The notes under the pieces are model-generated. The model saw nothing but the letters and a program-made list of their open reading frames with translations, was not told where the DNA came from and ran no database searches. This document shows positions 25,259-36,120 of a stretch of 42,387 bases of DNA, piece after piece (position 1 is the stretch's first letter; every line of letters starts with the position of its first letter). The stretch is from Hyphomicrobiales bacterium (GTDB lineage: Bacteria; Pseudomonadota; Alphaproteobacteria; Rhizobiales; Rhizobiaceae): NCBI GenBank assembly GCA_017305835.1, contig JAFKJY010000080.1, positions 1 through 42,387 of the forward strand, given 5' to 3'. A program made the position numbers and the translations under genes.

Positions 25259-26805
25259 TGACGAGGAAGACGACCATGCGCAAGCTGCCCGCCCGCCTTC
25301 GCCCCGGCTCCCGCGTGATCCTCGCGGGCGGCATGATCCTGCTCGGCGCGCTCGCCGGCCTCGCGCCGTCGGCCGCGCTCGCGGGCGGCGACAGCTTCGT
25401 GACCTCGACGTCGAAGGGCGCCCAGCGCATCAAGCTCGGCCTCAACAAGTCGATCGTCGTCGACCTGCCGACCGACGCCTACGACATCCTGGTGGCCAAC
25501 CCCGCCGTCGCCGACGCCGTCACGCGCACGGCGCGGCGCATCTACCTGTTCGGCAAGCAGGTCGGCGAGACCAACATCTTCGTGTTCGGCGCCAATGGCG
25601 AGCAGATCGCCAACCTGGACCTCGCCATCGAGCGCGACGTGGCCGGCCTGCAGGACTACCTCAAGCGCTTCATCCCGAATTCGGACATCCACATCGAGCT
25701 GCTCAACGACAACGTCGTGCTGACCGGCACGGTCGAGACGCCGCTGGACGCGGCCCGCGCAGCCCAGCTCGCGCAGGTCTTCGTCTCCGGCGGCGAGGCC
25801 ACGACCGGCCAGTATTCGCAGACGGCCGCCGGCGGCGCCGCAGCGGGCGGCGTCGACATCAACAACCCCGACCAGGAGCGCCGCACCTCGAAGATCGTCA
25901 ACCTGCTGCAGGTGATCGGCGAGGACCAGGTGACGCTGAAGGTCACCGTCGCCGAGGTCAGCCGCTCGGTGATGAAGCAGCTCGGCGTCAACCTGATCGC
26001 CGCGGCGAGCTCGGGCGGCATCTCGTGGGGCATGGTCAGCGAGACCATCGCCGGCCTCGGCAAGCCGCTGTCCAACTCGGGCCTGAGCTACCAGAGCTCC
26101 TCGCTCAACTCCTACCTCAACGCGATGGAGCAGTCCGGCGTGATGAAGACGCTGGCCGAACCGACGCTGACGGCCGTGTCCGGCGAGAAGGCGACCTTCC
26201 GCGTCGGCGGCGAGTTCAACCTGATCACCGGCCAGTCGATCGACGACGAGAAGAACACGATCACCTACGACAACCAGAAGATCGAGTACGGCATCGGCCT
26301 CGAGTTCCAGCCAACGGTGCTTTCGCCGGGCCGCATCAGCCTGAAGATCCGCACCCAGGTGTCGGAGCCGACCAACGAGGGCTCGATCCAGTTGAGCGCC
26401 GGCGGCACCAAGGGCTCGACCAACCTGCTGTCGATCCGCAAGCGCCTGGCCGACACCACCGTCGAGCTTCCCTCGGGCGGCTCGATGATGATCGCCGGCC
26501 TGGTGCGCGACGACGTGCGGCAGATGTCGTCGGGCCTGCCCGGCCTGTCCAAGATCCCGGTGCTCGGCGCGCTGTTCCGCAGCCGCGACTTCGTGCGCAA
26601 CGAGACCGAGCTGGTCATCATCGTCACGCCGTATTTGACCAAGCCGGTGGCGCGCAACGAGCTGGCCAAGCCGGACGACAACTTCAATCCGGCCGGTGAC
26701 GGCGCCGCGATCTTCCTCGGCCGCGTCAACCGGATCTACGGCACCATGAAGACCAACCTTCCGAACGGCCAGTACCACGGCGCCGTCGGCTACATCTACA
26801 AGTGA
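25258..26805 (+). CDS. cpaC: Tad pilus outer-membrane secretin CpaC (RcpA)
   Basis: The 515-residue protein forms the outer-membrane channel of the Flp pilus. A signal peptide (VILAGGMILLGALAGLAPSA) is followed by the pilus N-domain (LGLNKSIVVDLPTDAYDILV), a BON-like region, and the type II/III secretin domain. The secretin domain includes EDQVTLKVTVAEVSRSVMKQLGVN, GEKATFRVGGEF and VPPG-type C-terminal sequence LPGLSKIPVLGALFRSRDF and ELVIIVTPYL. The start at 25258 overlaps the cpaB stop. The frame is open upstream inside cpaB but carries no related sequence. Confidence 0.95.
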   Translation: MTRKTTMRKLPARLRPGSRVILAGGMILLGALAGLAPSAALAGGDSFVTSTSKGAQRIKLGLNKSIVVDLPTDAYDILVANPAVADAVTRTARRIYLFGKQVGETNIFVFGANGEQIANLDLAIERDVAGLQDYLKRFIPNSDIHIELLNDNVVLTGTVETPLDAARAAQLAQVFVSGGEATTGQYSQTAAGGAAAGGVDINNPDQERRTSKIVNLLQVIGEDQVTLKVTVAEVSRSVMKQLGVNLIAAASSGGISWGMVSETIAGLGKPLSNSGLSYQSSSLNSYLNAMEQSGVMKTLAEPTLTAVSGEKATFRVGGEFNLITGQSIDDEKNTITYDNQKIEYGIGLEFQPTVLSPGRISLKIRTQVSEPTNEGSIQLSAGGTKGSTNLLSIRKRLADTTVELPSGGSMMIAGLVRDDVRQMSSGLPGLSKIPVLGALFRSRDFVRNETELVIIVTPYLTKPVARNELAKPDDNFNPAGDGAAIFLGRVNRIYGTMKTNLPNGQYHGAVGYIYK

Positions 26806-26819
26806 GCGGGGGTCGGGCA

Positions 26820-27530
26820 ATGTCTCAGTTTGGTTCTGCCGGGCGCCGGGGCTCCCGGCTGCCGCTCGGGCGGCTGGCGCTCGCGGCCTGCGCGGCGGCC
26901 CTGCTCGCCGGCTGCGCGCAGCGCGACCATGTCGTCGTCGGCGCGATCCCCGACGACTACCGCACCAACCATCCGATCGTGATCTCGGAGCGCGAGAAGG
27001 TGCTCGACGTGCCGGTCGCGGCTTCGGCCCTGCGCATGACGCGCGGCCAGCGCGACCTCGTCGCCGGCTTCCTGTCCGGTTACGATCGGCAGACCGGCGC
27101 GCCGATGCGCATCCTGGTCCCGGCCAACTCGATCAACGCGGCGTCCGCCTTCGTCGTCGCCGGCGAGATCGAGGACATCGCCCGCAAGGAGGGCGTCCAC
27201 GGCGGCAACATCCTCGTGCAGTCCTACCAGGTGAGCGTGCCCGAGGCGGCCGCGCCGATCCGCGTCACCTACTACGCGCTGACGGCCGGCACCGACCAGT
27301 GCGGCCGCTGGCCCGAGGACATGCTGAAGAACGCCGACAACAAGCACTGGGCGAATTTCGGCTGCTCCTACCAGAACAACCTCGCCGCCCAGGTCGCCAA
27401 CCCGACAGACCTGCTCGGGCCGCGCCGCACCACCTCGATCGATCCCGAGAACCGTGCCGACGCGATCAACGAGTACAAGGGCCGCGGCGTCGCGCAGGAC
27501 TTCAAGGAAAACTCCGAAGTCAACTACTGA
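26820..27530 (+). CDS. cpaD: Tad pilus lipoprotein CpaD (RcpB)
   Basis: The 236-residue lipoprotein partners the secretin in the outer membrane. Its signal peptide ends in the lipobox LLAGC, with lipidated Cys at residue 32 from the ATG at 26820. The CpaD core appears as DDYRTNHPIVISEREKVLDV at the start and NFGCSYQNNLAAQVANPTDL near the end. A GTG at 26802 that overlaps the cpaC stop would add six residues and give coupling; the ATG is preferred as the commoner start. It is followed directly by cpaE. Confidence 0.93.
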   Translation: MSQFGSAGRRGSRLPLGRLALAACAAALLAGCAQRDHVVVGAIPDDYRTNHPIVISEREKVLDVPVAASALRMTRGQRDLVAGFLSGYDRQTGAPMRILVPANSINAASAFVVAGEIEDIARKEGVHGGNILVQSYQVSVPEAAAPIRVTYYALTAGTDQCGRWPEDMLKNADNKHWANFGCSYQNNLAAQVANPTDLLGPRRTTSIDPENRADAINEYKGRGVAQDFKENSEVNY

Positions 27531-27553
27531 TGGGCACGGCAGAGGCAAGCGAC

Positions 27554-28831
27554 ATGACCAACCTCGCGATCCAGGGCGACGAGCAGGACGCCGCGGCGGA
27601 GACCGACTTCGCCGCGCTCGCGCAGCTCCGGCCGGTTCCGCGCATCTCGATCCAGGCCTTCTGCGAGACCGAGAGCGTCGCCATCCCCATCGAGCGCGCC
27701 GGCGACGACCGGCGCATGGCCAAGGCGCATCTCAAGGTGCACATGGGCGGCGTCGCCACCGCCGTCGAGTTCTACCAGACGGCGCCGACGCCGAACCTGA
27801 TCATCATCGAGTCGCGCCAGGAGCCGCGCCAGCTCATCGAATCGCTGCGCCAGCTCGCCGAGGTCTGCGACCCGAGCTCCAAGGTCGTCATCATCGGCCA
27901 CTACAACGACGTCTGGCTCTACCGCGAGCTGACCCGCTCGGGCGTGTCCGAATATGTCGTGGCGCCGATCTCGATGGCCGACATCGTCAGCGTCATCACC
28001 TCGATCTTCGTCGACCCCGAGGCCGAGCCCGTCGGCAAGTCGATCGCCTTCGTCGGCGCCAAGGGCGGCGTCGGCTCCTCCACCATCGCCCACAATGTCG
28101 GCTGGACGATCTCCAACCTGTTCTCCAACGAGGTGGTGGTCGCCGACCTCGACCTCGCCTTCGGCACCGCCAACATCAATTTCGACCAGGACCCGACGCA
28201 GGGCATCGCCGAGGCCGTCTTCGCGCCCGACCGCATCGACGAGGTCTATCTCGACCGCCTGCTCGCGCAGTGCGCGGAGCACCTGTCGCTGCTCGCCGCC
28301 CCGTCGACGCTCGACCGCGTCTACGACTTCGACCCGGAGGCGTTCTCGCAGATCATCGACACCGCCCAGCGCACCGCGCCCGTGGTCGTGCTCGACGTGC
28401 CGCACATCTGGACCGGCTGGTCGAAGAGCGTCCTGGCCAATGCCGACGAGGTGGTCATCACCGCGACGCCGGAGCTCGCCAACCTGCGCAACTCCAAGAA
28501 CCTCGTCGACATGCTGAAGAAGCTGCGGCCCAACGATCCGCCGCCGCGGCTGGTCATCAACCAGGCCGGCATGGCCAAGCGGCCGGAGATCGCGATCGGC
28601 GACTTCGCCGAGCCGCTCGGCCTCGAGCCGGCGGCCGTGCTGCCCTTCGACCCGCAGCTCTTCGGCAACGCCGCCAACAACGGCCGCATGCTGGGCGAGA
28701 TGGATGCGCAGCATGCCGTCGTCCAGACCATCAACGAGCTGGCGCATGTGCTGACCGGCCGCAGCGAGATCAAGTCCCGCAAGAAGGGCGGGCTCGGCTC
28801 GATGCTGGGGATGCTCAAGCGCAAGAAGTGA
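27554..28831 (+). CDS. cpaE: Pilus assembly ATPase CpaE (TadZ), MinD/ParA-like
   Basis: CpaE/TadZ places the Tad machine at its cellular site, the pole in Caulobacter. The protein has an N-terminal atypical receiver-like domain (about residues 55-150, with NLIIIESRQEP and VVIIGHYNDVWLYREL). The MinD/ParA-type ATPase follows, its deviant Walker A being FVGAKGGVGSSTIAHN at 167-181. An Arg/Lys-rich tail closes it. The ATG at 27554 has AGAGG eight bases upstream; an ATG at 27530 overlaps the cpaD stop and would add eight residues. Confidence 0.92.
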   Translation: MTNLAIQGDEQDAAAETDFAALAQLRPVPRISIQAFCETESVAIPIERAGDDRRMAKAHLKVHMGGVATAVEFYQTAPTPNLIIIESRQEPRQLIESLRQLAEVCDPSSKVVIIGHYNDVWLYRELTRSGVSEYVVAPISMADIVSVITSIFVDPEAEPVGKSIAFVGAKGGVGSSTIAHNVGWTISNLFSNEVVVADLDLAFGTANINFDQDPTQGIAEAVFAPDRIDEVYLDRLLAQCAEHLSLLAAPSTLDRVYDFDPEAFSQIIDTAQRTAPVVVLDVPHIWTGWSKSVLANADEVVITATPELANLRNSKNLVDMLKKLRPNDPPPRLVINQAGMAKRPEIAIGDFAEPLGLEPAAVLPFDPQLFGNAANNGRMLGEMDAQHAVVQTINELAHVLTGRSEIKSRKKGGLGSMLGMLKRKK

Positions 28832-28896
28832 GGTCGGCCCTCTGGCGCCGGATGGCGACGGCGGGCCGCTGACGCAAAGACAGGACCGCGTGCGAC

Positions 28897-30402
28897 ATGT
28901 TTGGAAAGCGTAGCAACGACGGATCGCCTTCCGCGCCGGAATTCCGCCCGGCGCCGCGCGTCGCGCCGTCGGCGCCGCAGGGCGACGTGGCCGTGGCCAA
29001 CCGGCCGGTCGAGCCGCGCATGCCGGCGCCGGCCGCCGCCGCGCAGCCGCCGCAGCGCCGCGCCGTCGAGGCGCCGTCCGTCGTGCCCGAGCCGCGCCGC
29101 CCCGCCGGCCGCGAGCGCTCCGAGAGCTACTACGACACCAAGAGCCAGGTCTTCTCGGCCCTCATCGACACGATCGACCTGTCGCAGCTCGCCAAGCTCG
29201 ACCCCGACAGCGCGCGCGAGGAAATCCGCGACATCGTCAACGACATCGTCGCGATCAAGAACTTCGCGATGACGATCGCCGAGCAGGAGGAGCTGCTCGA
29301 GGACATCTGCAACGACGTCCTCGGCTACGGCCCGCTGGAACCGCTGCTGGCGCGCGACGACATCGCCGACATCATGGTCAACAGCGCCCGCCAGGTCTTC
29401 ATCGAGGTGGGCGGCAAGGTCGAGCTGACCAACATCCGCTTCCGCGACAACCAACAGCTCCTGAACATCTGCCAGCGCATCGTCAGCCAGGTCGGTCGCC
29501 GCGTCGACGAGGCCTCGCCGATCTGCGACGCGCGCCTGCCCGACGGCTCCCGCGTCAACGTCATCGCCCCGCCGCTCGCCATCGACGGCGCCGCGCTGAC
29601 CATCCGCAAGTTCAAGAAGGACAAGCTGACCCTCGACCAGCTCGTCAAGTTCGGCGCGATCACGCCGGAAGGCGCCGAGATCCTCAAGATCATCGGCCGC
29701 GTCCGCTGCAACGTCATCATCTCGGGCGGCACCGGCTCGGGCAAGACGACGCTGCTCAACTGCCTGTCCAACTACATCGACCGCGACGAGCGCGTCATCA
29801 CCTGCGAGGACTCGGCCGAGCTGCAGCTCCAGCAGCCGCACGTGGTGCGCCTCGAGACGCGCCCGCCCAACCTCGAGGGCGAGGGCGAGGTGACGATGCG
29901 CGACCTCGTCAAGAACTGCCTGCGCATGCGGCCCGAACGCATCATCGTGGGCGAGGTGCGCGGACCCGAGGTGTTCGACCTGCTGTCGGCGATGAACACC
30001 GGCCACGACGGCTCGATGGGCACGCTCCACGCCAACAGCCCGCGCGAGTGCCTGAACCGCATCGAATCGATGATCGCCATGGGCGGCTTCTCGCTGCCGC
30101 AGCGCACCGTGCGCGAGATCATCGTCGGCTCGATCGACATCATCATCCAGGCCGCGCGCCTGCGCGACGGCTCCCGCCGCATCACCCACGTCACCGAGGT
30201 GATCGGCATGGAAGGCGACGTCATCATCACGCAGGACCTGGTGCTCTACGACATCAAGGGCGAGGACGCGCAGGGCCGGCTGCTCGGCCAGCACGTCTCG
30301 ACCGGCGTCGGCCGGCCCGCCTTCTGGGACCGTGCCCGCTACTACGGCGAGGAACAGCGTCTGGCGACGGCCCTCGAGGCCATGGAGAAGCGTTCGCAGT
30401 GA
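28897..30402 (+). CDS. cpaF: Tad pilus motor ATPase CpaF (TadA)
   Basis: The 501-residue secretion ATPase powers pilus extension, and in Caulobacter also retraction. A disordered Pro/Ala/Arg-rich N-terminus (about 1-75) precedes the N-domain ([20 protein letters not shown]) and the RecA-like domain. The latter has Walker A at 278-285 ([13 protein letters not shown]), an Asp box around [11 protein letters not shown], the Walker B region [16 protein letters not shown], and the His box [15 protein letters not shown]. It starts 65 bp after cpaE and is followed by tadB at 37 bp. Confidence 0.96.
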   Translation: MFGKRSNDGSPSAPEFRPAPRVAPSAPQGDVAVANRPVEPRMPAPAAAAQPPQRRAVEAPSVVPEPRRPAGRERSESYYDTKSQVFSALIDTIDLSQLAKLDPDSAREEIRDIVNDIVAIKNFAMTIAEQEELLEDICNDVLGYGPLEPLLARDDIADIMVNSARQVFIEVGGKVELTNIRFRDNQQLLNICQRIVSQVGRRVDEASPICDARLPDGSRVNVIAPPLAIDGAALTIRKFKKDKLTLDQLVKFGAITPEGAEILKIIGRVRCNVIISGGTGSGKTTLLNCLSNYIDRDERVITCEDSAELQLQQPHVVRLETRPPNLEGEGEVTMRDLVKNCLRMRPERIIVGEVRGPEVFDLLSAMNTGHDGSMGTLHANSPRECLNRIESMIAMGGFSLPQRTVREIIVGSIDIIIQAARLRDGSRRITHVTEVIGMEGDVIITQDLVLYDIKGEDAQGRLLGQHVSTGVGRPAFWDRARYYGEEQRLATALEAMEKRSQ

Positions 30403-30439
30403 CGGCGCCCGCGCCGCAGATGGCCAGAGATAGTATGTC

Positions 30440-31444
30440 ATGACGGGTTCGCTGCTGATCTTCATCGTCCTCGCCGCCGTCAGCGCCGGCGCGATCGCCT
30501 ATGTCTTCCTGTTCGACCGCATCTCCAGCGAGAAGAAGGCGGCCAAGCGCCTCGACACCGTCAAGCGCGCCGAGACCGACCGCTCGGTGGTCAAGGCCTC
30601 GCGCGACCGCGTCGCCGAGGCCGCGCGGCGGCGCAAGTCGGTGCAGGACTCGCTCAAGGAGCTCGACGAGCGCGAGAAGGCGCGCGAGCGCAACATCAAG
30701 AAGCCGCCGCTGCGCATCCAGCTCCGCCAGGCGGGCCTGGCGATCACGTTGGAGCGCTTCTACGTCTATTCCGCCGTCTGCGGCGTCGTCGTCACGCTGG
30801 TCGCCTTCATCGCCGGCGCGCCGCTGCTCGTGCTGCCGGGCGCGCTCGCCGCCGGCGCCGTCGGCCTGCCGCGCTGGTTCGTCGCCTTCAAGCGCACGCG
30901 CCGCGTCAAGGCCTTCCTCGCCGAGTTCCCGAACGCGCTCGACGTTATCGTGCGCGCGGTCAAGTCCGGCCTGCCGCTCAACGACGGCGTCCGCCTGATC
31001 GCCACGGAATCGCGCGAGCCGGTGCGCACCGAGTTCCGCCGCATCGTCGAGGCCCAGCAGCTCGGCATCTCCATCTCCGAGGCGTCGCTGCGCATGCAGG
31101 AGACGATGCCGTGCCCGGAGGCGAGCTTCTTCGGCATCGTCATCCAGATCCAGCAGCAGGCCGGCGGCAACCTCTCGGAAGCGCTCGCCAACCTGTCGCG
31201 CGTGCTGCGCGACCGCAAGAAGATGAAGGCGCGCGTCAACGCGCTGTCGATGGAGGCGAAGGCGTCCGCCGCGATCATCGGCGCGCTGCCCTTCATCGTC
31301 GCCTTCCTCGTCTACCTTTCGAGCCCCAACTACATCATGCCGCTCTTCACCACATCGACCGGCCACCTCATCCTCGGCATCTCGGGCCTGTGGATGGCGA
31401 TGGGGATCTTCGTGATGAAGAAGATGATCAACATCGAGGTCTAG
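30440..31444 (+). CDS. tadB: Tad pilus inner-membrane platform protein TadB
   Basis: The 334-residue protein forms, with TadC, the inner-membrane platform on which CpaF acts. It has an N-terminal membrane segment (LLIFIVLAAVSAGAIAYVFL), a charged cytoplasmic region, two central segments (about 110-150), the GspF/T2SSF domain (FLAEFPNALDVIVRAVKSGL to GGNLSEALANLSRVLRDRKK), and two C-terminal segments. Length and layout match TadB. The next gene, tadC, begins six bases after its stop. Confidence 0.94.
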   Translation: MTGSLLIFIVLAAVSAGAIAYVFLFDRISSEKKAAKRLDTVKRAETDRSVVKASRDRVAEAARRRKSVQDSLKELDEREKARERNIKKPPLRIQLRQAGLAITLERFYVYSAVCGVVVTLVAFIAGAPLLVLPGALAAGAVGLPRWFVAFKRTRRVKAFLAEFPNALDVIVRAVKSGLPLNDGVRLIATESREPVRTEFRRIVEAQQLGISISEASLRMQETMPCPEASFFGIVIQIQQQAGGNLSEALANLSRVLRDRKKMKARVNALSMEAKASAAIIGALPFIVAFLVYLSSPNYIMPLFTTSTGHLILGISGLWMAMGIFVMKKMINIEV

Positions 31445-31450
31445 GCCGCC

Positions 31451-32440
31451 ATGACCGACGCAGTCGTCAAGACGATCTTCGAGCCCGGCTTCCTGATCGC
31501 GCTGCTGGTCGGCATCGCCGTCTTCGCGACCGTCTTCACCGCCATGCCGGCGCTGGGCGGCAACCCGCTCAAGTCGCGCATGAAGTCGGTCGCGCTCGAG
31601 CGCGACGAGCTGCGCGCCAAGCAGCGGGCGCGGCTCGCCAGCGAGGCCGACAAGCGCCGCAAAGGCCTGCGCGAGCAGCATGGCGGCGGCATGAAGGACA
31701 TCGTCGAGCGGCTCGACCTGCGCCGGGCGCTGGCCGACGAGTCGACGGTCGCCAAGCTGCGCATGGCAGGCTTCCGCGGCCAGAACCCGCTGACCCGCTT
31801 CCTGTTCTTCCGGCTGGTGCTGCCCTTCGCCTTCTTCGCGGTGGCGGTCGTCTACATTTTCGGCCTCGGCTTCCTCGCCGAGCAGCCCTTCTTCATCAAG
31901 CTGTTCGTCTGCATCGTCGCCGCCTATGGCGGCTTCTACGCGCCGGTTCTCTACGTCTCGAACCGCGCCACCAAGCGCAAGCACTCGATCCAGATGGCCT
32001 GGCCCGACGCGCCCGACCTGCTGCTGATCTGCGTGGAATCGGGCATGTCGGTCGAGGCCGCTTTCCGCCGCGTGGCCGAGGAGATCGGCGCCCAGTCGGT
32101 CGAGCTCGCCGAGGAGTTCGTGCTGACCAACGCCGAGCTCTCCTTCCTGCAGGAGCGCCGGCAGGCCTACGACAACCTCGCCACCCGCACGGGGCTGGAA
32201 TCGGTCAAGAGCGTGGCGCAGGCGCTGATCCAGGCCGAGCGCTACGGCACACCGGTCGGCCACGCGCTGCGCGTGCTCTCCACCGAGAGCCGCGACATGC
32301 GCATGAACGAGGCCGAGAAGAAGGCCGCCGCGCTGCCGCCCAAGCTCACCGTGCCGATGATCCTGTTCTTCCTGCCGGTGCTGTTCGCCGTGATCCTCGG
32401 ACCCGCGGGGATACAGGTGAGCCAGAGGGGCATTTTTTGA
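31451..32440 (+). CDS. tadC: Tad pilus inner-membrane platform protein TadC
   Basis: The 329-residue TadB paralogue has an N-terminal membrane segment, two central ones (about 120-180) and one at the C-terminus (MILFFLPVLFAVILGPAGI). The T2SSF domain is recognisable in DAPDLLLICVESGMSVEAAF and SVAQALIQAERYGTPVGHAL. It is the last gene of the tad operon. Its TGA stop is immediately followed by an inverted-repeat element that fills the space to the convergent tadD-like gene. Confidence 0.94.
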   Translation: MTDAVVKTIFEPGFLIALLVGIAVFATVFTAMPALGGNPLKSRMKSVALERDELRAKQRARLASEADKRRKGLREQHGGGMKDIVERLDLRRALADESTVAKLRMAGFRGQNPLTRFLFFRLVLPFAFFAVAVVYIFGLGFLAEQPFFIKLFVCIVAAYGGFYAPVLYVSNRATKRKHSIQMAWPDAPDLLLICVESGMSVEAAFRRVAEEIGAQSVELAEEFVLTNAELSFLQERRQAYDNLATRTGLESVKSVAQALIQAERYGTPVGHALRVLSTESRDMRMNEAEKKAAALPPKLTVPMILFFLPVLFAVILGPAGIQVSQRGIF

Positions 32441-32539
32441 GCGAATAGCGAGTAGGGAATAGCGAGTAGGGAATAGTGTCTCGCGTTTCCGGCAGCCGAA
32501 ACCGTCGCTACTCGCTATTCGCTATTCTCTACTCGCTCA
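32441..32539. repeat. GAATAGCGAGTAG inverted-repeat element between tadC and tadD
   Basis: The left arm (32441-32476) carries repeats of the unit GAATAGCGAGTAGG. The right arm (32507-32539) carries the same units inverted (CTACTCGCTATTCG type). A short inner stem, GTTTC/GAAAC, lies between the arms. The whole can fold into one long imperfect hairpin. On both strands the stop codon reads into the same sequence, TGAGCGA followed by A or G and TAG, so the outer ends of the element coincide with the stops of tadC and the convergent gene. Similar repeats occur between rhizobial genes. Confidence 0.8.
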
Positions 32540-33337
32540 GTTCGTATTCTTCTCCTCGTCCTGCGCCTTGATCTGGTTCCAGGCGTTCTGCTGGGCCAGC
32601 ATGGAGCGCAGGTAGGAGACGTTGGCCTGGGCCTGGTCGGGGGAGAGCTCCTGGCGGGCGATCTGCTCGGCGTCCTTGAAGCGGCCCTGCAGGCCGACGA
32701 CGAGGGCGAGGTTCTGCCGCACGCGGCTGTCGGTGCCGGGGATGGCGACGGCCTGCCGCAGATAGGTCTCGGCTGTCTTGAGATCGCCCTCGAGCACGTA
32801 GGACATGCCGAGATTGGACAGGATCGACGGCTCGCCCGGCTTGATGTCGAGCGCGCGGCGGTAGAGCGCGCGGGCGTCCTGCGTCTTGCCGAGCTGGTCG
32901 AGGATCGCGGCTTCCGCCGACATCAGCTTCCAGTCCGGATATTCCGGCGTCTGCGCGCGGCGCACCGCGTCCAGCGCCGGCTGAAGGTCGCCGGCCGCCG
33001 CGAGCGCCTTGCCGTAGGCGGCGAGCACGTCGCGGTCCTTGGGGAACACGATCGCCGTGCGCCGCATGACGGCGAGCGACTGGTCGGTGCGGCCGTCCAT
33101 CTGCAGCACCGCCGCGTAGCGCAGCGCCAGCGCCTTGTTCTTCGGGTCGGCGACATAGGCCCGGCCAAGCGAATCGGCCTCGGCGCGCACGTCGGCCTCG
33201 GTGAGCTGGTCGACCGGCTTGCCGTAGGAGGCGGACTGGCTGATCGAGCCGGTCGTCATCCGGTCGTTGGCGCAGCCGGCGAGCGCGAGCGCGGCCAGAA
33301 CCGCGGCGGTCGAGAGGACGAGTTGCTTCCGGCGCAT
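32537..33337 (-). CDS. tadD: TPR-repeat lipoprotein, TadD-like
   Basis: The 266-residue protein starts with a lipoprotein signal peptide (lipobox LALAGC, Cys22). It then has about four to five tetratricopeptide repeats, including NKALALRYAAVLQMDGRTDQ and the consensus-like LGKTQDARALYRRALDIKPG. TadD is required for Tad pilus assembly in Aggregatibacter and probably acts in the periplasm on the secretin. GGAGGG precedes the ATG by eight bases. It converges on tadC and so has its own promoter. Assignment to TadD combines domain content and position. Confidence 0.88.
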   Translation of the reverse strand: MRRKQLVLSTAAVLAALALAGCANDRMTTGSISQSASYGKPVDQLTEADVRAEADSLGRAYVADPKNKALALRYAAVLQMDGRTDQSLAVMRRTAIVFPKDRDVLAAYGKALAAAGDLQPALDAVRRAQTPEYPDWKLMSAEAAILDQLGKTQDARALYRRALDIKPGEPSILSNLGMSYVLEGDLKTAETYLRQAVAIPGTDSRVRQNLALVVGLQGRFKDAEQIARQELSPDQAQANVSYLRSMLAQQNAWNQIKAQDEEKNTN

Positions 33338-33363
33338 GACGGCTTCCCTCCAGAATCCGGTGG

Positions 33364-33385
33364 GCCGCCTCCTTCGGCGGCTTTT
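33364..33385 (+). terminator. Possible terminator hairpin upstream of tadD and the M17 gene
   Basis: GCCGCC (33364-33369) and GGCGGC (33376-33381) enclose TCCTTC and are followed by TTTT. It is oriented to stop plus-strand transcription entering from tad across tadD. The stem is short, so it may be incidental. Confidence 0.35.
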
Positions 33386-33447
33386 CCGGCCGAGAAATAT
33401 TCTGTTAACCCTAACGGATCGTTAAGCCGTCAGCCGCGAAGCCGTCC

Positions 33448-34824
<1,377 letters not shown>

Positions 34825-34924
34825 GGGCCTTCGCACATCGCGGCAATACCAACGCCGCCTTGATTTCCACACCCTTTCCCGCTTGAATGGAACGGAACCG
34901 AAATGATTTGCGGATCGCGGGCCG

Positions 34925-35275
34925 ATGTCCGTCTCGATGCGCCCTTCGCAGGCGCTCCGTCTCTGGCAGCAGGTCGCCGTGTCGGAGGTGGAGACGGGCG
35001 GCCATGACCTGTCGATGCGCCAGCTCGCCATCCTGCTCACCATCTATCTCGACCCGCCGCCGCACACGGTGCGCGGGCTCGCCGCGCGGCTCGGCGTCAC
35101 CAAGCCGGTGGTGACGCGCGCACTCGACACGATGGGCGAATGGGGCCTGGTCTCGCGCCAGCGCGACGAAGCCGACCGCCGCAACGTGCTGATACGGCGC
35201 ACCGTCGAGGGCGCGCTCTTCGTCGAGCGCTTCGGCGACGTGGTGATCGAAAAGGCGAGGGACCTGCCGCAATGA
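34925..35275 (+). CDS. Small MarR-like winged-helix regulator
   Basis: The 116-residue protein has a winged helix-turn-helix of the MarR type: LSMRQLAILLTIYLDPPPHT, VRGLAARLGVTKPVVTRALD and the wing GLVSRQRDEADRRNVLIRRT. It is short for a MarR protein (usually about 140-160) and lacks a full dimerisation tail. Its last four bases overlap the ATG of the NlpC/P60 gene (ATGA at 35272-35275), so the two are coupled. It may regulate its partner or the aminopeptidase; no operator is obvious. An internal ATG at 34937 is also possible. Confidence 0.85.
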   Translation: MSVSMRPSQALRLWQQVAVSEVETGGHDLSMRQLAILLTIYLDPPPHTVRGLAARLGVTKPVVTRALDTMGEWGLVSRQRDEADRRNVLIRRTVEGALFVERFGDVVIEKARDLPQ

Positions 35276-36120
35276 CCGTGCTCGACCGTCGCCTCAACGC
35301 CTTCCGGCCCGACCTCGCCGACGAGCGCCTGCGCGGCCGCGTCGAGGCGCGGCGCTTCGCCGCCGGACGGCCGGCCGCGGTAGCCGTGCCGGTTGCCGAC
35401 ATCAAGGCCGCGCCCGCGCCGGAGGCGGGCGTCGACAGCCAGCTCCTGCTCGGCGACGCCGTCGCGGTCTTCGACGAGAAGGACGGCTGGGCCTGGGTGC
35501 AGGCCGCGCGCGACGCCTATGTCGGCTATGTGCGCGCGGACGCGCTCGCCGCGCCGGCGGCTGCGCCGACGCATGTCGTGGTCGCGCCGCGCAGCTTCGT
35601 CTATTCCCGCGACGACCTGAAGTCGCCGCGCGTCGAGGCCCTGTCGATGGGGTCGGGCGTCGCGGTCTCGGGCCACGCCGAAAGCCGCGGCACGCGCTAC
35701 GCCCTTCTGGCATCCGGCGGCGCCATGATCGCTGCGCATCTGCGGCCGGCCGGCGGGCATGCTGCCGACTATGTCGCCGTCGCCGAGACGCTGGAGCACA
35801 CGCCCTATCTGTGGGGCGGCACCAGCGGGTTCGGGCTCGACTGCTCCGGCCTCGTCCAGCTCGCGATGCGTATGGCGGGCAGAAATGCACCGCGCGACAC
35901 CGACATGCAGGAGCGCGCCTTCGCGCCGGTCGACCCCGCCGCCGGCCTGAAGCGTGGCGACCTCGTCTTCTGGAAGGGCCATGTCGCGGTGATGCTTGAC
36001 GCGGAGAACGTCATCCACGCCAACGGCCACACCATGCTCGTCTCGCGCGAGAGGCTGGCCGGGGCGATCGGCCGGATCGAGCCTCTCTACGGCCGGCCGA
36101 CGAGCTACCGGCGGCCCTAG
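35272..36120 (+). CDS. NlpC/P60 family hydrolase with SH3 domains
   Basis: The 282-residue protein is a probable gamma-D-glutamyl-diamino acid peptidase acting on peptidoglycan peptides. Two SH3-like segments (about 50-95 and 100-160) precede the NlpC/P60 domain, which has Cys191 in GLDCSGLVQLAMR, His237 in WKGHVAVMLD and His249 in VIHANGH. No signal peptide is seen, so cytoplasmic recycling of muropeptides with the nearby aminopeptidase is plausible. Its TAG stop is the CTAG at one end of the adjoining repeat. Confidence 0.92.
   Translation: MTVLDRRLNAFRPDLADERLRGRVEARRFAAGRPAAVAVPVADIKAAPAPEAGVDSQLLLGDAVAVFDEKDGWAWVQAARDAYVGYVRADALAAPAAAPTHVVVAPRSFVYSRDDLKSPRVEALSMGSGVAVSGHAESRGTRYALLASGGAMIAAHLRPAGGHAADYVAVAETLEHTPYLWGGTSGFGLDCSGLVQLAMRMAGRNAPRDTDMQERAFAPVDPAAGLKRGDLVFWKGHVAVMLDAENVIHANGHTMLVSRERLAGAIGRIEPLYGRPTSYRRP

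Noticed and set aside
32441..32539. Reading the GAATAGCGAGTAG repeats as a small CRISPR or a direct-repeat array of protein sites
   Set aside because: The units are contiguous with no spacers and are arranged as two inverted arms, so a hairpin element is the simpler description.
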